From NCBI GenBank assembly GCA_036023115.1, contig JAYKKT010000090.1, positions 34,299,501 to 34,363,500 on the forward strand: DNA of 64,000 nucleotides. The letters run 5' to 3'. The position numbers and the translations under genes were made by a program. The first letter of the stretch is position 1. Each line of letters starts with the position of its first letter. The notes beneath the pieces are model-generated. The model did no database searches, was not told where the DNA came from, and was given only the letters and a program-made list of their open reading frames with translations. Source of the stretch: Brasenia schreberi (lineage: Eukaryota; Streptophyta; Magnoliopsida; Nymphaeales; Cabombaceae). Positions 1-12,400 of the stretch are shown here, piece by piece.

Positions 1-404
1 CATACCAGCTGGTCACGATTACCTTTTCCTATTCCTTCCCTCCCAAGCTAACCAAAAATCGCAAAAGGCAATTTAAGCACTACACAATTTCTCCATTGGT
101 ATTTACTATTTCCAGAAGAAACTCCAAACCTAAATATTTTCATGGATACACAATCAATCCAAACATCACGAATGCAACCTTGAAAAAGTGACAAACCTAC
201 TTACAGAAAAATGAAGGTGCAATTCTCAAACTCCTGCCACACGTAAGGTGTTCATTATCTAAAGGTAGTCCCTTCAATAGAAAGTATCAAACCAAAGGAT
301 CCTACTCCAAGCTGCCTCCCATGCAAAAGAAGACCCAAGCCGTTATGCCTCATTCAGCAAGAACTTCTTCTACTGCATGACTTGTCTAGGCCCACCTTCG
401 ACAA
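1..404. other. Unassigned sequence, left edge
   Basis: I see no gene or repeat here. It should lie inside intron 8 of the minus-strand UGGT gene, because the next UGGT exons are not recognisable between 1 and 6374. Confidence 0.4.
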
Positions 405-1650
405 CACCAAATAACAACTAAGCCTTTTTTTCATACTAGATGGGGTCGGCCACATGGATTCTTTGTTTTCATAGAGCTCGATCCTCTGCCGTGCTAATGG
501 TTAACTCAAAACAAGCTACATAATTCTTTATTGTTTTCATCCAACACTTTTGTGGTATTCTTCTTCCTCTTTTAACATTTTTAACCTCTAGTTTCTCACA
601 CCTCGTCTGAACCATCTTAAAAGATTTTTCCCCATTTTAGCATCTATTGGTACCACTCCCAATTTGTTTACAATCCTTGTGCGACCCATTCATCCATCTC
701 AACATCTTAGTTTCTGTCACGGCCATCTTTTGCATATGTTGATGATTAATTGCCCTACACTCAAAACCATATAACAAAGTGGATCTAACAGATCTCTAAT
801 ATTTACCTTTCAACTTTAGTGGAATCTTCTTGTCACATAGAATATCTGATGCACCTCTCCATTAACCAATCTCCATCAATTTTGATATCCCTATTAAAAT
901 TGAACCAAGTATTTTAAAATTTCCTAATAAGAGACGCAATGTGTGTCAAACTTAATTTTTATATCTAAAATAACTAAATGATGAAACGCATAATTTTATA
1001 TTTGTTCTACTAAATCGAAAGCTTTAACTATCTAATATTTTCTCTTCATAGTTCAAATGTTTCTCGCCATAGTTCTAAAATTTCTCTCCATAGTTCTACT
1101 ACAAAGAGATCATATGTCATAACAAAATTTCAGACTTTTTTTAATTTAAATATCTGAAACCATAGTTTTCATGAATACCTTCATATCCTAATGCCTCTTT
1201 ACCGACATATCCATTTAGATCTCCTCCTAAACAAATCATCTCTTTTTGTGGGATTCTTTAAATTACATTACTTAACTCCTCTCAAAATGTCTCCTTTATG
1301 GTCTCTTTTGTAGTCCTATTGCAGGTGCATAAGCACAAACTATATTCAAAGCATTTGCTCTTAACACTAATTTCACAATCACAATTCGGTCTCCGTATGC
1401 CTACTAAACTATCTTTTAAAAACTTATTTATAATAATATCAATTTCATTCCAAGACTTTTTCTCTCCTTAATACCATAACTTAAAACATGTGTTTCAATC
1501 TTCTTAGTTTTTCTCCAATCCACTTTGTCTCCTATAAACATAGAATGTTAATCTTTCTCTTAATTATAGTATTCACCACCTCTATTATCTTACCAATCTT
1601 TGTTTTGATATTACAATTATCAATGTAATTTTTGTTATTTATGACTAGCT
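405..1650 (-). mobile_element. RTE-type LINE, 3' part, internally deleted
   Basis: On the minus strand this ends with the RTE tail that reads, on the plus strand, as an AAC-rich stretch then 'aagcctttttttcatactag' near 420. It aligns by eye to the better LINE at 28431-31725. Around 1100 it jumps from the end of the reverse transcriptase region straight into the endonuclease region, so most of the RT is deleted. The 'catagttct' phrase is repeated at the junction. Its 5' part continues at 5197-5390, on the other side of a Copia insertion. Confidence 0.8.
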
Positions 1651-1653
1651 TTT

Positions 1654-2068
1654 TGTTAAATATGATGTAGTCGGGCTACTAGAGCCCATGAATATCTTGT
1701 AACAAGACCACGAGCCACTAGGGCCTATGTATAACTAGTCCTGGCGAGAACCCCCAGGAGATAGTTGTTGGGCATCCCCAACGGCACTGGTCTCCAAAGG
1801 CTAGCCTATTGGCCAGCCATTGGAGGCCCTCTTCAACCCTCTCTTCTCCCCCTCTCTTGTAACCTCTGCTTTATAAATAGAGCTTCTGATAATCAATAAA
1901 GTGTGTTGTGATTTGCAGCCCTTTGACATTCGGTTTGTCTAGTGATATTGACTTGTTCTTGACTCGAAATAACTTTTCTTGGGTATGTTTGTATTTTACT
2001 TGTTAGTTTGACACTTGATGATATATGATCGGGTTGCTTCCAAATACGAATCTCGACGATTATTTACA
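1654..2068 (+). repeat. 5' LTR of the 1.65-5.19 kb Copia element
   Basis: It starts TGTTAAATATG and ends in ACA just before the primer binding site. A TATA-like 'ctttataaatag' lies near 1870 and an 'aataaa' signal near 1897. It matches 4794-5192 over its whole length, except for about 16 bases (near 1783-1799) missing from the 3' copy. Confidence 0.85.
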
Positions 2069-2317
2069 TAGTATCAGAGCCTTGTTTCGAAGAAATCGAG
2101 CACACCAAGAAGCACGCCAAGATTAGAAAATTTGTGATATTGCATATTTGACATTGTAAAATATAGGTAACATCAAACTCTTGTTTTTTTTTAAATTGAA
2201 GGTAAAAATGAGTCTTTTAAGTACATTCTTGACCCAAAATGCTATCAAAGTTGAGCAAAACAAAAACCATGAAAATTTATTTTTTATCAAAAGATTTTTT
2301 ATATTACATAGATGGAA

Positions 2318-2850
2318 TTAATGTTGGTTGGTTAAAATGGAGAGGAGCATCAGGTATTCTTTGTTATAAGAAGATATCATTAAAGTTAAAAGGCAAATAT
2401 TATAGAGCAACAATTAGACCTGCCATGTTTTATGGTTTTGAGTGTTGGGCAAATAATCATCAACATATACAAAAGATATATGTGATAGAAATGAAGATGT
2501 TGAGATGGATGAGTGATCATACAAGAAAAGACTGTATCCATAATGAGGTTATTAGAAACAAATTAGGAGTGGCACCAATAGAAGATAAAAGGAGAGAATA
2601 TCGTTGAAGAAGGTTTGGATATATAGAAAGAAGATCAAAAGAAGAACCTATAAGAAGGTATGAAAAACTAGATTTTGAAAGTATTAAAAGAGGTAGATGA
2701 CGACCACAAAAGTGTTGGAAAGAAACAATAAAGAATGATCGAACTTATTATGAGTTAACTGCTAACATGGCACATGATAGGGCTTTGTGGAAACAAAGAA
2801 TCCATGTAGTTGACCCTGTCTAGTATGGGAAAAGGCTTAGTTGTTGTTCT
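2318..2850 (+). mobile_element. 5'-truncated RTE LINE inserted in Copia gag
   Basis: This is the last ~530 bp of an RTE LINE. It encodes the C-terminal part of the RTE protein (MLRWMSDHTRKDCIHNE, then a stop after EYR) and ends with the tail 'gggaaaaggcttagttgttg'. Exact 10-bp target duplications 'atagatggaa' lie at 2308-2317 and 2851-2860, which fixes both ends. The insertion interrupts the gag reading frame of the surrounding Copia element. Confidence 0.88.
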
Positions 2851-2860
2851 ATAGATGGAA

Positions 2861-4700
2861 CGATTCAAGAACCAAAATTAGATTTTTAAAACTTAGACGA
2901 TGATGATATCCTTAAAGTCAGAAAAATAAAAGCAAGACTTAAAAACTTCAGAGGAAACGAATGCAAAAATAACATGGGTCATTTGTCAAAATGTTGATGA
3001 AACACTTAGAAATTGAATTAGTGTTTGAAAATGCATTTGAAACTTACAAATATTTGTAAAAGATTCATTTTCAAGATGACTTTGTGTTTCAAATAGATTT
3101 GATGCAAAGAATAATAATGCTTAAGCAAGGAAACTTAAGCATTATAGAGTATCACAATGATTTTTCTTAATTATGGACTCAACTTCGAAGTTTTGACAAC
3201 AAACAACAACAACTAAGCATTTTTCCATACTAGACGGGGTCAGCTACATGGATTCTTTGTTTCCACATAGCTCTATCATGTGTCATGTCAACAATTAACT
3301 CCCAATAAGCTAGATCATTCTTTATTGTTTCACTTTTGTGGTCGTCTTCTACCTCTTTTAATACTTTCCAAATTTAGTTTTTCATACCTTCTTTCAGGTT
3401 CTTTTGACAAATTTGGAAAAATTCAAAAAATAGATGAATTTCAAGATTTTTTTGACAAACAATAATTTTTTCTATTTATGCGAGGTCTAAGGGATGAATT
3501 TGAAAATATTAGATCAAATTTGATTCATTAAAAACCTAGACCAAAAGGTAATACATTTTTAGCAGATTTAGTTATGGAAGAAACTAGGTTGAAAAATATT
3601 AGTATTATAAAAGAAGTCGTTATTGCCTCTTCCAAGCCGAGAGCATATGTCAAGACATACAAGCCTCCTCATAAAAGCTTTGAAGGACAAAAAGGTGGTA
3701 ATAGACCACGCAAAAAGTCAATGGTGTCATGGCAAAATAAAGACATTATTTGTCACTACAGTAAGAAAAATAATCACATTAAGACCACTTGCCCTCTCTT
3801 ACGATAAAGATATGGAAACGTGGGATCCATAGAAGACAAAGATGGAGTAATCTTGCCTTCGAACATTAAAACCTACATAGAAGAAATACTTAAGGAAAAG
3901 GAAGCATCTCCGAAAATGCTCTCTCCACTTCTCAATGTATGTCTTGGTTTTTAGATTTTGGTGCTTCTTTTCATATGACTTATAATGAAAAATCTTTAAA
4001 AAATTCTCAAAATATTTTTGGTAAACATGTTTTCATAGCTGATGGTACGAAACTTCAATAGTTTGTACTACTCAGGTTCTTGGCACTAAGTTAAGAGCTA
4101 TAGATCGAGAAAAATTAGCAAACCCAACTCCCTACGCACAACTCATAGGTACTCTCACCTACCTCACTATCACTAGACCTCATATCTCTCATGTAGTGCA
4201 TACAACTAGTCAATTTCAACAAACATCTATCATATGAGTGTTGTTATGAGAATTATTTAATATATAAGGAGTTATACAAATAATGGGGTACTCTTAACTT
4301 CCCCTTCGTCCTTTGATTTATCTGTGTATACTAATGTTGATTGGGGTGGAGATGTCAACAACAAGCATTCTACTACTGTTTTTTGTGTTTTTTAGGTAAA
4401 TCGCTAATTTCATGAAAGTGAAAGAAGCAACAGAAGGTTTCACTTTCCTCCATCGAAGCTGAATATCGTACTATGACTACTGTTGCTAAAGAAATCTCTT
4501 GGATTACGGAGGTTCCAAAGGACATGGGCATCATTTTACAACAATCGGTCATCATGTTCTGCGACAATAAAAGTGTCATGTACATCACCTCTAACAACAC
4601 CTTTCATGAACGAACGAAGCATATTCATATGGACGGTCATTTTGTTCATGAGGAATGCTTACATAAAAAAATTAGTTTGTGTTATGTTACATCATAAATG
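2861..4700 (+). pseudogene. Copia gag-protease-RNase H remnant
   Basis: The gag frame resumes after the LINE. At about 3574-3807 it gives a basic region with the knuckle CHYSKKNNHIKTTC. At about 3945-3980 the protease reads WFLDFGASFHM, with F in place of the S of the usual D-S-G active site. The sequence then jumps near 4100 to the region after the RT (about 4120-4200) and to an RNase H remnant at about 4450-4698, with SIEAEYRTM, CDNKSVMYI and RTKHIHMD. Integrase and most of the RT are absent, and several stops occur. It is non-autonomous. Confidence 0.8.
3200..3401 (-). mobile_element. Short 5'-truncated RTE LINE tail
   Basis: About 200 bp of LINE 3' end in minus orientation, with the AAC repeat at its left end. 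It is flanked by 9-bp direct repeats 'ttttgacaa' at 3191-3199 and 3402-3410. It interrupts the Copia gag between the phrases 'QLRS' and 'KFGKIQK'. Confidence 0.85.
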
Positions 4701-4793
4701 CAGTTAGTCGACTTATTCACCAAATCCCTCTCTGCTACTCGCTTTCATTTCTTGTTGGACAAACTTTTGGTATATACACTGTAAGTTTGGGGG

Positions 4794-5192
4794 GGTTAAA
4801 TATGATGTAATCGAGCCACTAGGGCCCATGAATATCTTGTAACGAGACCGCGGGCCACTAGGGCATGTGTATAATCAATCCTGGCCAGAACTGCCAGGAG
4901 ATAGCTGTTGGGCATCCCTAACGGCTACCCTGTTGGCCAGCCATTAGAGGCCCTCTTCAACCCTCTCTTCTCCCCCTCTCTTGTAACCACTGCTTTATAA
5001 ATAGAGCTTCTGATAATCAATAAGGTGTGATGTGATTTGCAGCCCTTTGACATTCGGTTTGCCTTGTGATATTGACTTGTTCTTGACTCGAAATACCCTT
5101 TCTTGGGTATGTTTGTATTTTACTTGTTAGTTTGACACTTCATGATATATGATCAGGTTGCTTCTAAATACAAATATCGACGATTGTTTACA
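4794..5192 (+). repeat. 3' LTR of the 1.65-5.19 kb Copia element
   Basis: It follows a 'tttggggggg' polypurine tract and is the partner of 1654-2068, with scattered substitutions and one ~16-bp deletion. The TATA-like motif is repeated near 4992. Confidence 0.85.
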
Positions 5193-5196
5193 CTTT

Positions 5197-5390
5197 CTTA
5201 CCTCTTTCCTCCCGCATATATCCATACTGAAACTGCAAAAACCCTTTTTGCAATGTGTTCACTATAGTCGTGCGGGTATCAATATTAGCTTCTTTACCCA
5301 TAAGCATCCATGAATGGTGAACCCTCTCTGCAATTGATTCACTATATCGGAGCAAAGATGTAAAGGCCCTTGCAAGCACATTTCTTATTT
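5197..5390 (-). mobile_element. 5' part of the LINE split by the Copia element
   Basis: The plus-strand phrases 'cttacctctttcctcccgca' and 'accctctctgcaattgattc' match the 5' region of the LINE at 31330-31530. It joins the left half (405-1650) at 'gactagct', so the pair is one element interrupted by the Copia insertion. Confidence 0.72.
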
Positions 5391-6374
5391 TTTATACATT
5401 TGCAGTTAGCTCCTTTATCTTTCCAGCGCCACTTTCACTTTTTGGATGGCAGTCATGGGGCAGTGCAGAATGAGAACAGATGTATATGATGCTCATATTA
5501 AATATCAAAGATAACTCCAAAAGAAAATTAAGGAAAGAAACACATCTACATCGATCAACTGTGAGATTGCATTTGACAATTATAATCACTAGAGATGTCA
5601 AATGCACACAACTAGAAATACTACCCCAAGTTGATGCTCCCAGTGACTATCAAACAAGGAATATTTTAGAAATAACCAAAAGCAAGCAAATGCAGGATAT
5701 CCTGTAAATTGATAGCAATAGCACATATATTCCTTTACCATGTACTAGTTTATCAACATATGTGAAACCTCCTATACCGGCAGCAACATACCATTTATGT
5801 CAGAACGCGACATCATGGGTAAGCAAGCAACATTTGTCAGTATGCTCAAAAAGGTGCAAAACAAAGTAACTAAAGGTTTGTGGCCATGTACATCCATATA
5901 TTTACATACAAAGAACAAATCAATGTTGTCAGGATCAATACACAACCTGTACAGCGAAGGCCAACAATATGAGAGGGCATCATAATTTATTTCCCAAAGA
6001 ATTAAAAGATCCCAAAAACATCTGCTGATATATGAGTACGCTACAGGTATGGTGTTGTGCCCTATATCTTAAGATACAGCTGTGATTTGTTGTGACATTC
6101 CTTAGGATCATCTTCTATGATATACTACTTATCATATGAGATGCACCATTTAATGCAGCAATGATACAAATTACCCATTACCAGTAACTTAGCCCTGAAT
6201 ATTTAGGTACTCAATCAAAAGTCTCCCTTTAATAATTTGGAAGTTTATAGTTACGCAGCTCAAAAACCTCAAGTACGTTTAGACATCATGAGTTTAAATC
6301 AGGAAGTTGGCAAATATAAAGATCCTATAGAAAATATTAGCTAAGAAACACAGCAGCAAAGGAGAAAATGTTAC
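5391..6374. other. UGGT intron 8, right end
   Basis: It begins on the minus strand with the GT donor after exon 8. I see no coding exon, RNA gene or named repeat in it. Confidence 0.5.
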
Positions 6375-6490
6375 AAGTAGAGATCAACATCCTCAATGTT
6401 GAGGACTGCTCCATTCAGAGCAATTAAAGACTTTCCAGGCTGCACCATCCTCTGATTCGCAATAACTTCATCCTTTATAGAATCATTAAT
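6375..6490 (-). CDS. UGGT: UGGT exon 8
   Basis: It starts after 'ttggcag' with [19 protein letters not shown] and runs to NIEDVDLY, ending two bases into the next codon before GTAACA. It is the last exon I can identify before the left edge. Confidence 0.88.
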
Positions 6491-9400
6491 CTGCCAAGAT
6501 ATGCCACAGAATGTAGATAGTTATTTTACAAATAACTATCTATTTTTATGGTAAATGGATAATGGTCTTAAAGCTTACCTTCATCCGTGACAGTGAAGAA
6601 ACTATGTTAGGAAAGTTCTGATTGATTTCCTGCATTGACTGCAAGGGATCGAAGGCGTGGACAATCCTTTGCACTGCTTGATGCCCTAAATCTGCATCAG
6701 ATGGTGAAACAACGTTTAACAATTTTCCATCTTTAATGAGAACTAAGAAGATGGTGTACGAGCAACAGAAAACATGGATGGCCATTTGCAGTAACATCTA
6801 TTTTTTGTCTTCAGAAAGGAAGAGATGAAGGCAAGAAAAGAAAGGATAATCAGACCTATCCATGTGAGCTTTCCTCATTCTACAAGTGCATGTTCATGAG
6901 AATGAAGCTCAAATTCAATGTAGCAGTTCCTTTTAACTTAACCACAGAAAATTTGGTTATGGCTCTGAGTTTTGCAATGTGTTATACATCTGCTTGGCAG
7001 ATAATACAACAATAAAGTTTAAATCATTTCAATTACTCAAGTTCCTTCAAATCACCAGTAATATAAGTAAAGATACTCATGCCTCCATGAGGCTTTGGCC
7101 AATCTCTATGAATCATAACTAATTACAATAAAACCCGTAAGTTGCCACCATGCACCTGTATGTACAACCTATATCCTTTCTCAAATTCACTTGAATGACT
7201 TGAGAAATCTAAACTGATACAGAAAAATCATACAATTCATTGTCTCTGAGCCAGCAACCATGTCAGTAGCCTATAAGAAAAAAATCATTCATAAATCTCT
7301 ATGATCTAACATCTCCTTTTCTTTGGGCTTAAATTTCAACGTAAATTTGAAAAAAAAAGAGGAAAATATTGTCTAAATGGTTTGAAAATGCGTTTGCATG
7401 TTTTAAAGCATAGATGAGAATATCCATTGTGGATCCAATAGTTAGAATCCATCTATTGGCAACCCCTTATGTTCTTATCTCTAAGGCTCTTCTGTTTGTT
7501 TATCTTTCCGAGATGGGCCGCACTGCTCTTGCATATTCTTGCAATCGTTACTGGGGTGACTGTAGTATTGAGGTTCTAAGTGGATTTTGTTCTTCTGATC
7601 TTATTTGTTTGATTAGGAGTGGACCATCTTTGTCCAATTCCCTTTTGGCATGGATTGGCTAATAGTTTAGTACTGGATTTAGATTATGAGTTAGTATTTG
7701 GATTTAAACTTGGATAAGGTATGCGGTTTGCTGCTAATTTACCACCATGATTCTTCCAATAGTTTCAATTTGGTTTAAGTTCTTAAATTGTCGGAATTTT
7801 GATTGGTTTATTATGGATGAAGTGGGTCTCTGATTCGCAGAGTTGGACATCTCATCCTCTGGAGCAGGGTAAAACATGCCTCTCCTGGGAAAAAGCTTGG
7901 TGATGTTAGAATATATTTCAGTGAGAAGGAGCGCCTACATGAACCCTTATATAGTAAGTCCCAAGCTCAAATAAGTAGCCAACAGGCAGCAAAAAAGGGG
8001 CTACAATCTTCCTCGCACTAATAAGTCAGATTCTGTCTGAATGCAAGAACAGAACTAGGAGGGTGACATCACAGAAATCCTCGTGTTAAACCCTCTAGTC
8101 AACTCCACCAGTTTCTAGAAAAGGTTTCTTCAAGATAAGGCATCTCTGCATGAAAAGGAGATGAGCATTGGACAATAAAAAGAAAAGGAAAACAAGAAAG
8201 TGGTACAAAAACAAGAGGATCAAAATACAAAAATGAGCAAAATTATGAAATAGTGCATTCCCACTCAGATCTAGGAAACATGTTGATTGGACCAATTAAT
8301 TGTTGCAAATAGGGTCGTTCTAACTGTTAGACAAGTTGATTCAGAATAAAAGTTTAAGTAGTTTATAGTTATAGTCTATAAGTCTTGTTATGGGTCATTA
8401 TGGGTCTAGTGTAGATTCGGTCCACTTAGTAGTAGTTAAGATGGATTACGGGTACTTTTGTCATTCAAGTTAGATTAAGTATAAATAGATTGTTATGGTT
8501 AAAACGTATTAAAGTGTGAGGCAGCAGAGGAGCGGCCGATAGTCTTCATTGTTGGGGCAGATTGAAGGAAAGACTCCAATCTCCCAAACTCTGTAAGTTT
8601 CTTTCATATTTCAATCAATAAAATTAGTTACCAATAGCAAGCTACTGAGTCGGACCTCTCCCTATAAAAATTAATTTAATATCATGTGGCCCAATGGACC
8701 ACGTATCAGATATTAAACTGATAAGAACAGATACTACACCAGTTCAAAAATCTGAAGACAGTTGGAGGCATTGGCGTTTGTGTGTGTCCTCATCCAGAGA
8801 TCACATATTATCTTCATCTTGTGACTCCTAGCGAATTTGTGGTGAAATCGTGGCTACTTTATTCAAATCGTGACTGCTTCTTTCACTTTTAAAAGGGGGG
8901 GAGATCTAACTGGCCATAGAAAATATCTATGCAGATTTAGTAACAGATCTTACTTTGATTGAGATTTAGTAAAGGAGACCTAATTCTCGTCCATTCAGAT
9001 TCGATTGACTACACAAATCAGATACTTGAAGGCAGACCAGATAAGCTTTATTATACTTCTTTATCAATGGTGGCAAAGGGAAAGGGATTGGCAGTTCCTT
9101 TCACACAGGTGAAAAGTCTTCTTCATTGGAAAAAACAGAAAATTTTCAGATTGCAACTACTAAGTTAGATGGCAGAAATTACTTAGAATGGGTTAGGTCT
9201 GTGGAATGGCTATTATAGCAAGGGGGAGATGGCACACCTAATGGGTCAAATACCAATCTCAGAGACTCATGATACACACTACCCTACCTGGACAAGAGAA
9301 GATGCTTTAATATCATCTTGGTTGCTACAGTCAATAATTCCATCAATTGCAAAAACTTTTATATTTCTTGAATCTGCTCATGAAATTTGGTGTACAGTCT

Positions 9401-12400
9401 CGGAACCCTATTCCAGAAAGAAAAATATTGCAAAGGAATACGAGATACTAGAAAAGATCATAGAATGTAAACAAGACACACGGTCTATCAGTGAGTACTA
9501 TGCAGATTTACGAGGACTTTGGGACGAACTTCTTTACTTTACTAATATAAAGTGCTCTTCTTGTTACACTGAAAGAAATGCAGAAATTGAAAAAAAGAAA
9601 GTATTTGACTTACTGTGTGGTGTAAACTCAGAGTTTGAATCAATAAAACTCAATATCTTGGGCAGAAAAAACCTTTTTCACTTGGCACAGTATATTCTTT
9701 ATTAATCAGAGAAAAAGATCACAGAAATCTTGAGAGAGAGTATTTCAGTTACAGATCAACATGCACTTCAAACACAAAAAGACAACACTTATTATTGTGG
9801 AAGAGGTGGACAACAAAGTAGAGGACGTGAACATGGTAGATTTAATTCTCATGATAGTATAAACTTATATGCTCTCACTGTGGAAAATCGAGGCATTCTA
9901 GAGAAAATTATTGGAATTAAATAGGAGACCTGATTGGGCTACAAATCGAAACTACTCAACTAACTCTGCAGAAACTCTCACTCCTAGTACAAATGGTATT
10001 CAAGAGATCATTAAAAGAATAGAAGGCCTAGAAACAAAATTATCAAAACATTCTCAACCATCCTCTTCTCAAGCTACAGTAGAACAAGCAACTCACATTC
10101 AGAAGGGTAATAACTCATCTCCTTCTAATTCAAAAACTTGGGTTATTGATTCAGGGGCTACATATCACATGGTGTGAGATTTATCATATTTTTCAAAATA
10201 CAGATCTCTTAAAAAACAGTAGCCGATTAAGTTGACAGACAGATCTTCTACTTATATCATTGGACAGGGAAGTGTACCCATATGTTTTTCAGACTTAAAA
10301 TCAGTCTATCATGTTCCTAGTTTTCCTATAAATCTACTTTCAGTCAGTTCATTAACTCGTACTATGAACTGTAGTGTAACCTTTGATTCTACTGAATGTG
10401 TATTTCAGGATCTGAAGACGGAGAAAATCTTTGGTTATGATAAACTACAAAAGAGATTATACATCCTGGAAGATCACTTACAACAAACCACATCATATAA
10501 TGTTTCAGTTCCAGCAGTTCAGGATGCAAAGATTTGATTGTGGCATTGTTATCTTAGTCATTTACCTGTGTCAAAACTTCAATATGTTCTGGCACATCTT
10601 AGAGTCGAGTCCAATAAATCACATTTTGAATGTGATGTGTGTCAACTTGGGAAACATCAAAGAGCATCTTATCCTTTAAGTGACTCTAGAAGATCCCAAC
10701 CTTTTGAGCTCCTTCATTCCAATATATGGGGTCCTAGTCCAGTTACTTCACTGTTTGGTCATAAATATTTTGTTTCTTTTATTGATGATTGTACTTGCCT
10801 CATAATCGTTTATTTAATGGAATCAAAGTCTGAAGTATCTACTATTTTTCCAGTTGTGCATAAATTTATTCTTACCCAATTCAATACTTCTGTGAAAATC
10901 TTACGTTCTGATAATGGGGGAGAATACATTAGCAGACAATTATAAGCATATTTACACATACATGGTATTATTCATCAAACTTCATGTTCTTATACTCCTC
11001 AGCAAAATGGTGTTGCTAAAAAAAAGAATCATATTCTTGAAGTAACCAAGACTTTATTACTCCAAAACAATGTTCCTAAATGTTATTGGGGAGAAATTGT
11101 CCTTACTGTTTTTCACTTGATCAATAGGATGCCTAGTAGTGTTCTCAAAGGTGAAAGTCTCATAAAATGCCTTATAAAAATTCAAAACTTTTTCATCTAG
11201 TTCCTCGAATCGTTAGTTGCTCATGTTTTGTACATATTCATTTACCTAACCGTGATAAACTTGATCCTAGATCTGTCAAGTATATTTTTTTGGGCTACTC
11301 AAATTCTCAAAAGGGTTATAAATGTTATGATCCTTTTCTTAAGAAACTATATGTATTCATGGATGTTACCTTCACTAAGTCTACTCCATATTATCCTTCC
11401 CAAGGAAAGCCAATCATATCTCATCATAATTCTCCCTATATTCTTCCTCTAATTCCTAGTGAGGCAGAAAGTATTGCAAGTGATAATGAAGAAGAATCAG
11501 ATCAACCAAAAGAGATTTTGATGTATAAGAGAGGATCAAGGAAAATTGGTTATCCCCAAGATAGGACAGTTCAACATCCAATTACCAAAGAGATTTTCCG
11601 TGACTCATATCCTCAATTACAAATGACAAAAGACCTAGAAATTCCTATTGCTATTCACAAAAGTAAAAGTACATGTGCATGTTATCCGATTTCTGATTAT
11701 GTTCCATACGCTAATACCTCTCAGAATTATCATAACTTTGTTATGAATGCGGAAAAACATAAGATTCCTTCAAAATTCGAAGAAGCAATCAAGTGTCCTT
11801 TATGAAAAGCTGCAATTAAAGAAGAACCGAATGCTCTTGTGAAGAATAATACATGGACCATCGCACAGCTACCTCCTAACAGGAATATTGTAGGATGCAA
11901 GTAGGTATTTACTATTAAATATAAGGAAGATGGAACCATTGAGAGATATAAAGCAAGATTAGTTGTTAAAGGCTACAATCAGTCATATGGCATTGATTAT
12001 ACAAAAACATTTGCACATGTGACTAAGCTTACTTTATACGAATACTTCTCAGTATGGCACCAAATTTGGGATGGGATTTATGACAACTAGATGTAAAAAA
12101 TGCTTTCTTATAAGGAGACTTAAATGAAGAAGTCTACATGGAACTGCCTCTAGGAATGAATATAAAAATGTCTGATAATAAAGTGTGTAAACTTAATAAA
12201 GCAATTTATGGGCTGAAACAGTCTCCGAGAGCTTCGTTTGAGAAATTCAGTAAGGCAGTTTGTAATCTGCGATACAGCATAAGCCTCAATGATCATACAA
12301 TTTTCTTCAAGAAAGAAACCAAAATATCTATTCTGGTTGTTTATATTGATGACATAATTGTCACAGGAGATGACTTTAAAGAAATATCCAAGCTAAAAAT

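Larger units (their letters stand above)
1654..5192 (+). mobile_element. Ty1/Copia LTR retrotransposon, internally deleted
   Basis: Two LTRs (1654-2068 and 4794-5192) flank a degraded body. A primer binding site resembling the initiator-Met tRNA type ('tagtatcagagcc') follows the 5' LTR at about 2069, and a G-rich polypurine run precedes the 3' LTR. Imperfect 5-bp duplications ctttt (1649-1653) and ctttc (5193-5197) flank it. The body has gag with a CCHC-like knuckle, a damaged protease and an RNase H remnant, while the integrase and nearly all of the RT are missing. It sits inside an RTE LINE and contains two other LINE insertions. Confidence 0.88.

Noticed and set aside
7414..7662. 82-codon plus-strand frame in UGGT intron 6
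   Set aside because: No domain or motif recognised and no splice partner. Chance frame.
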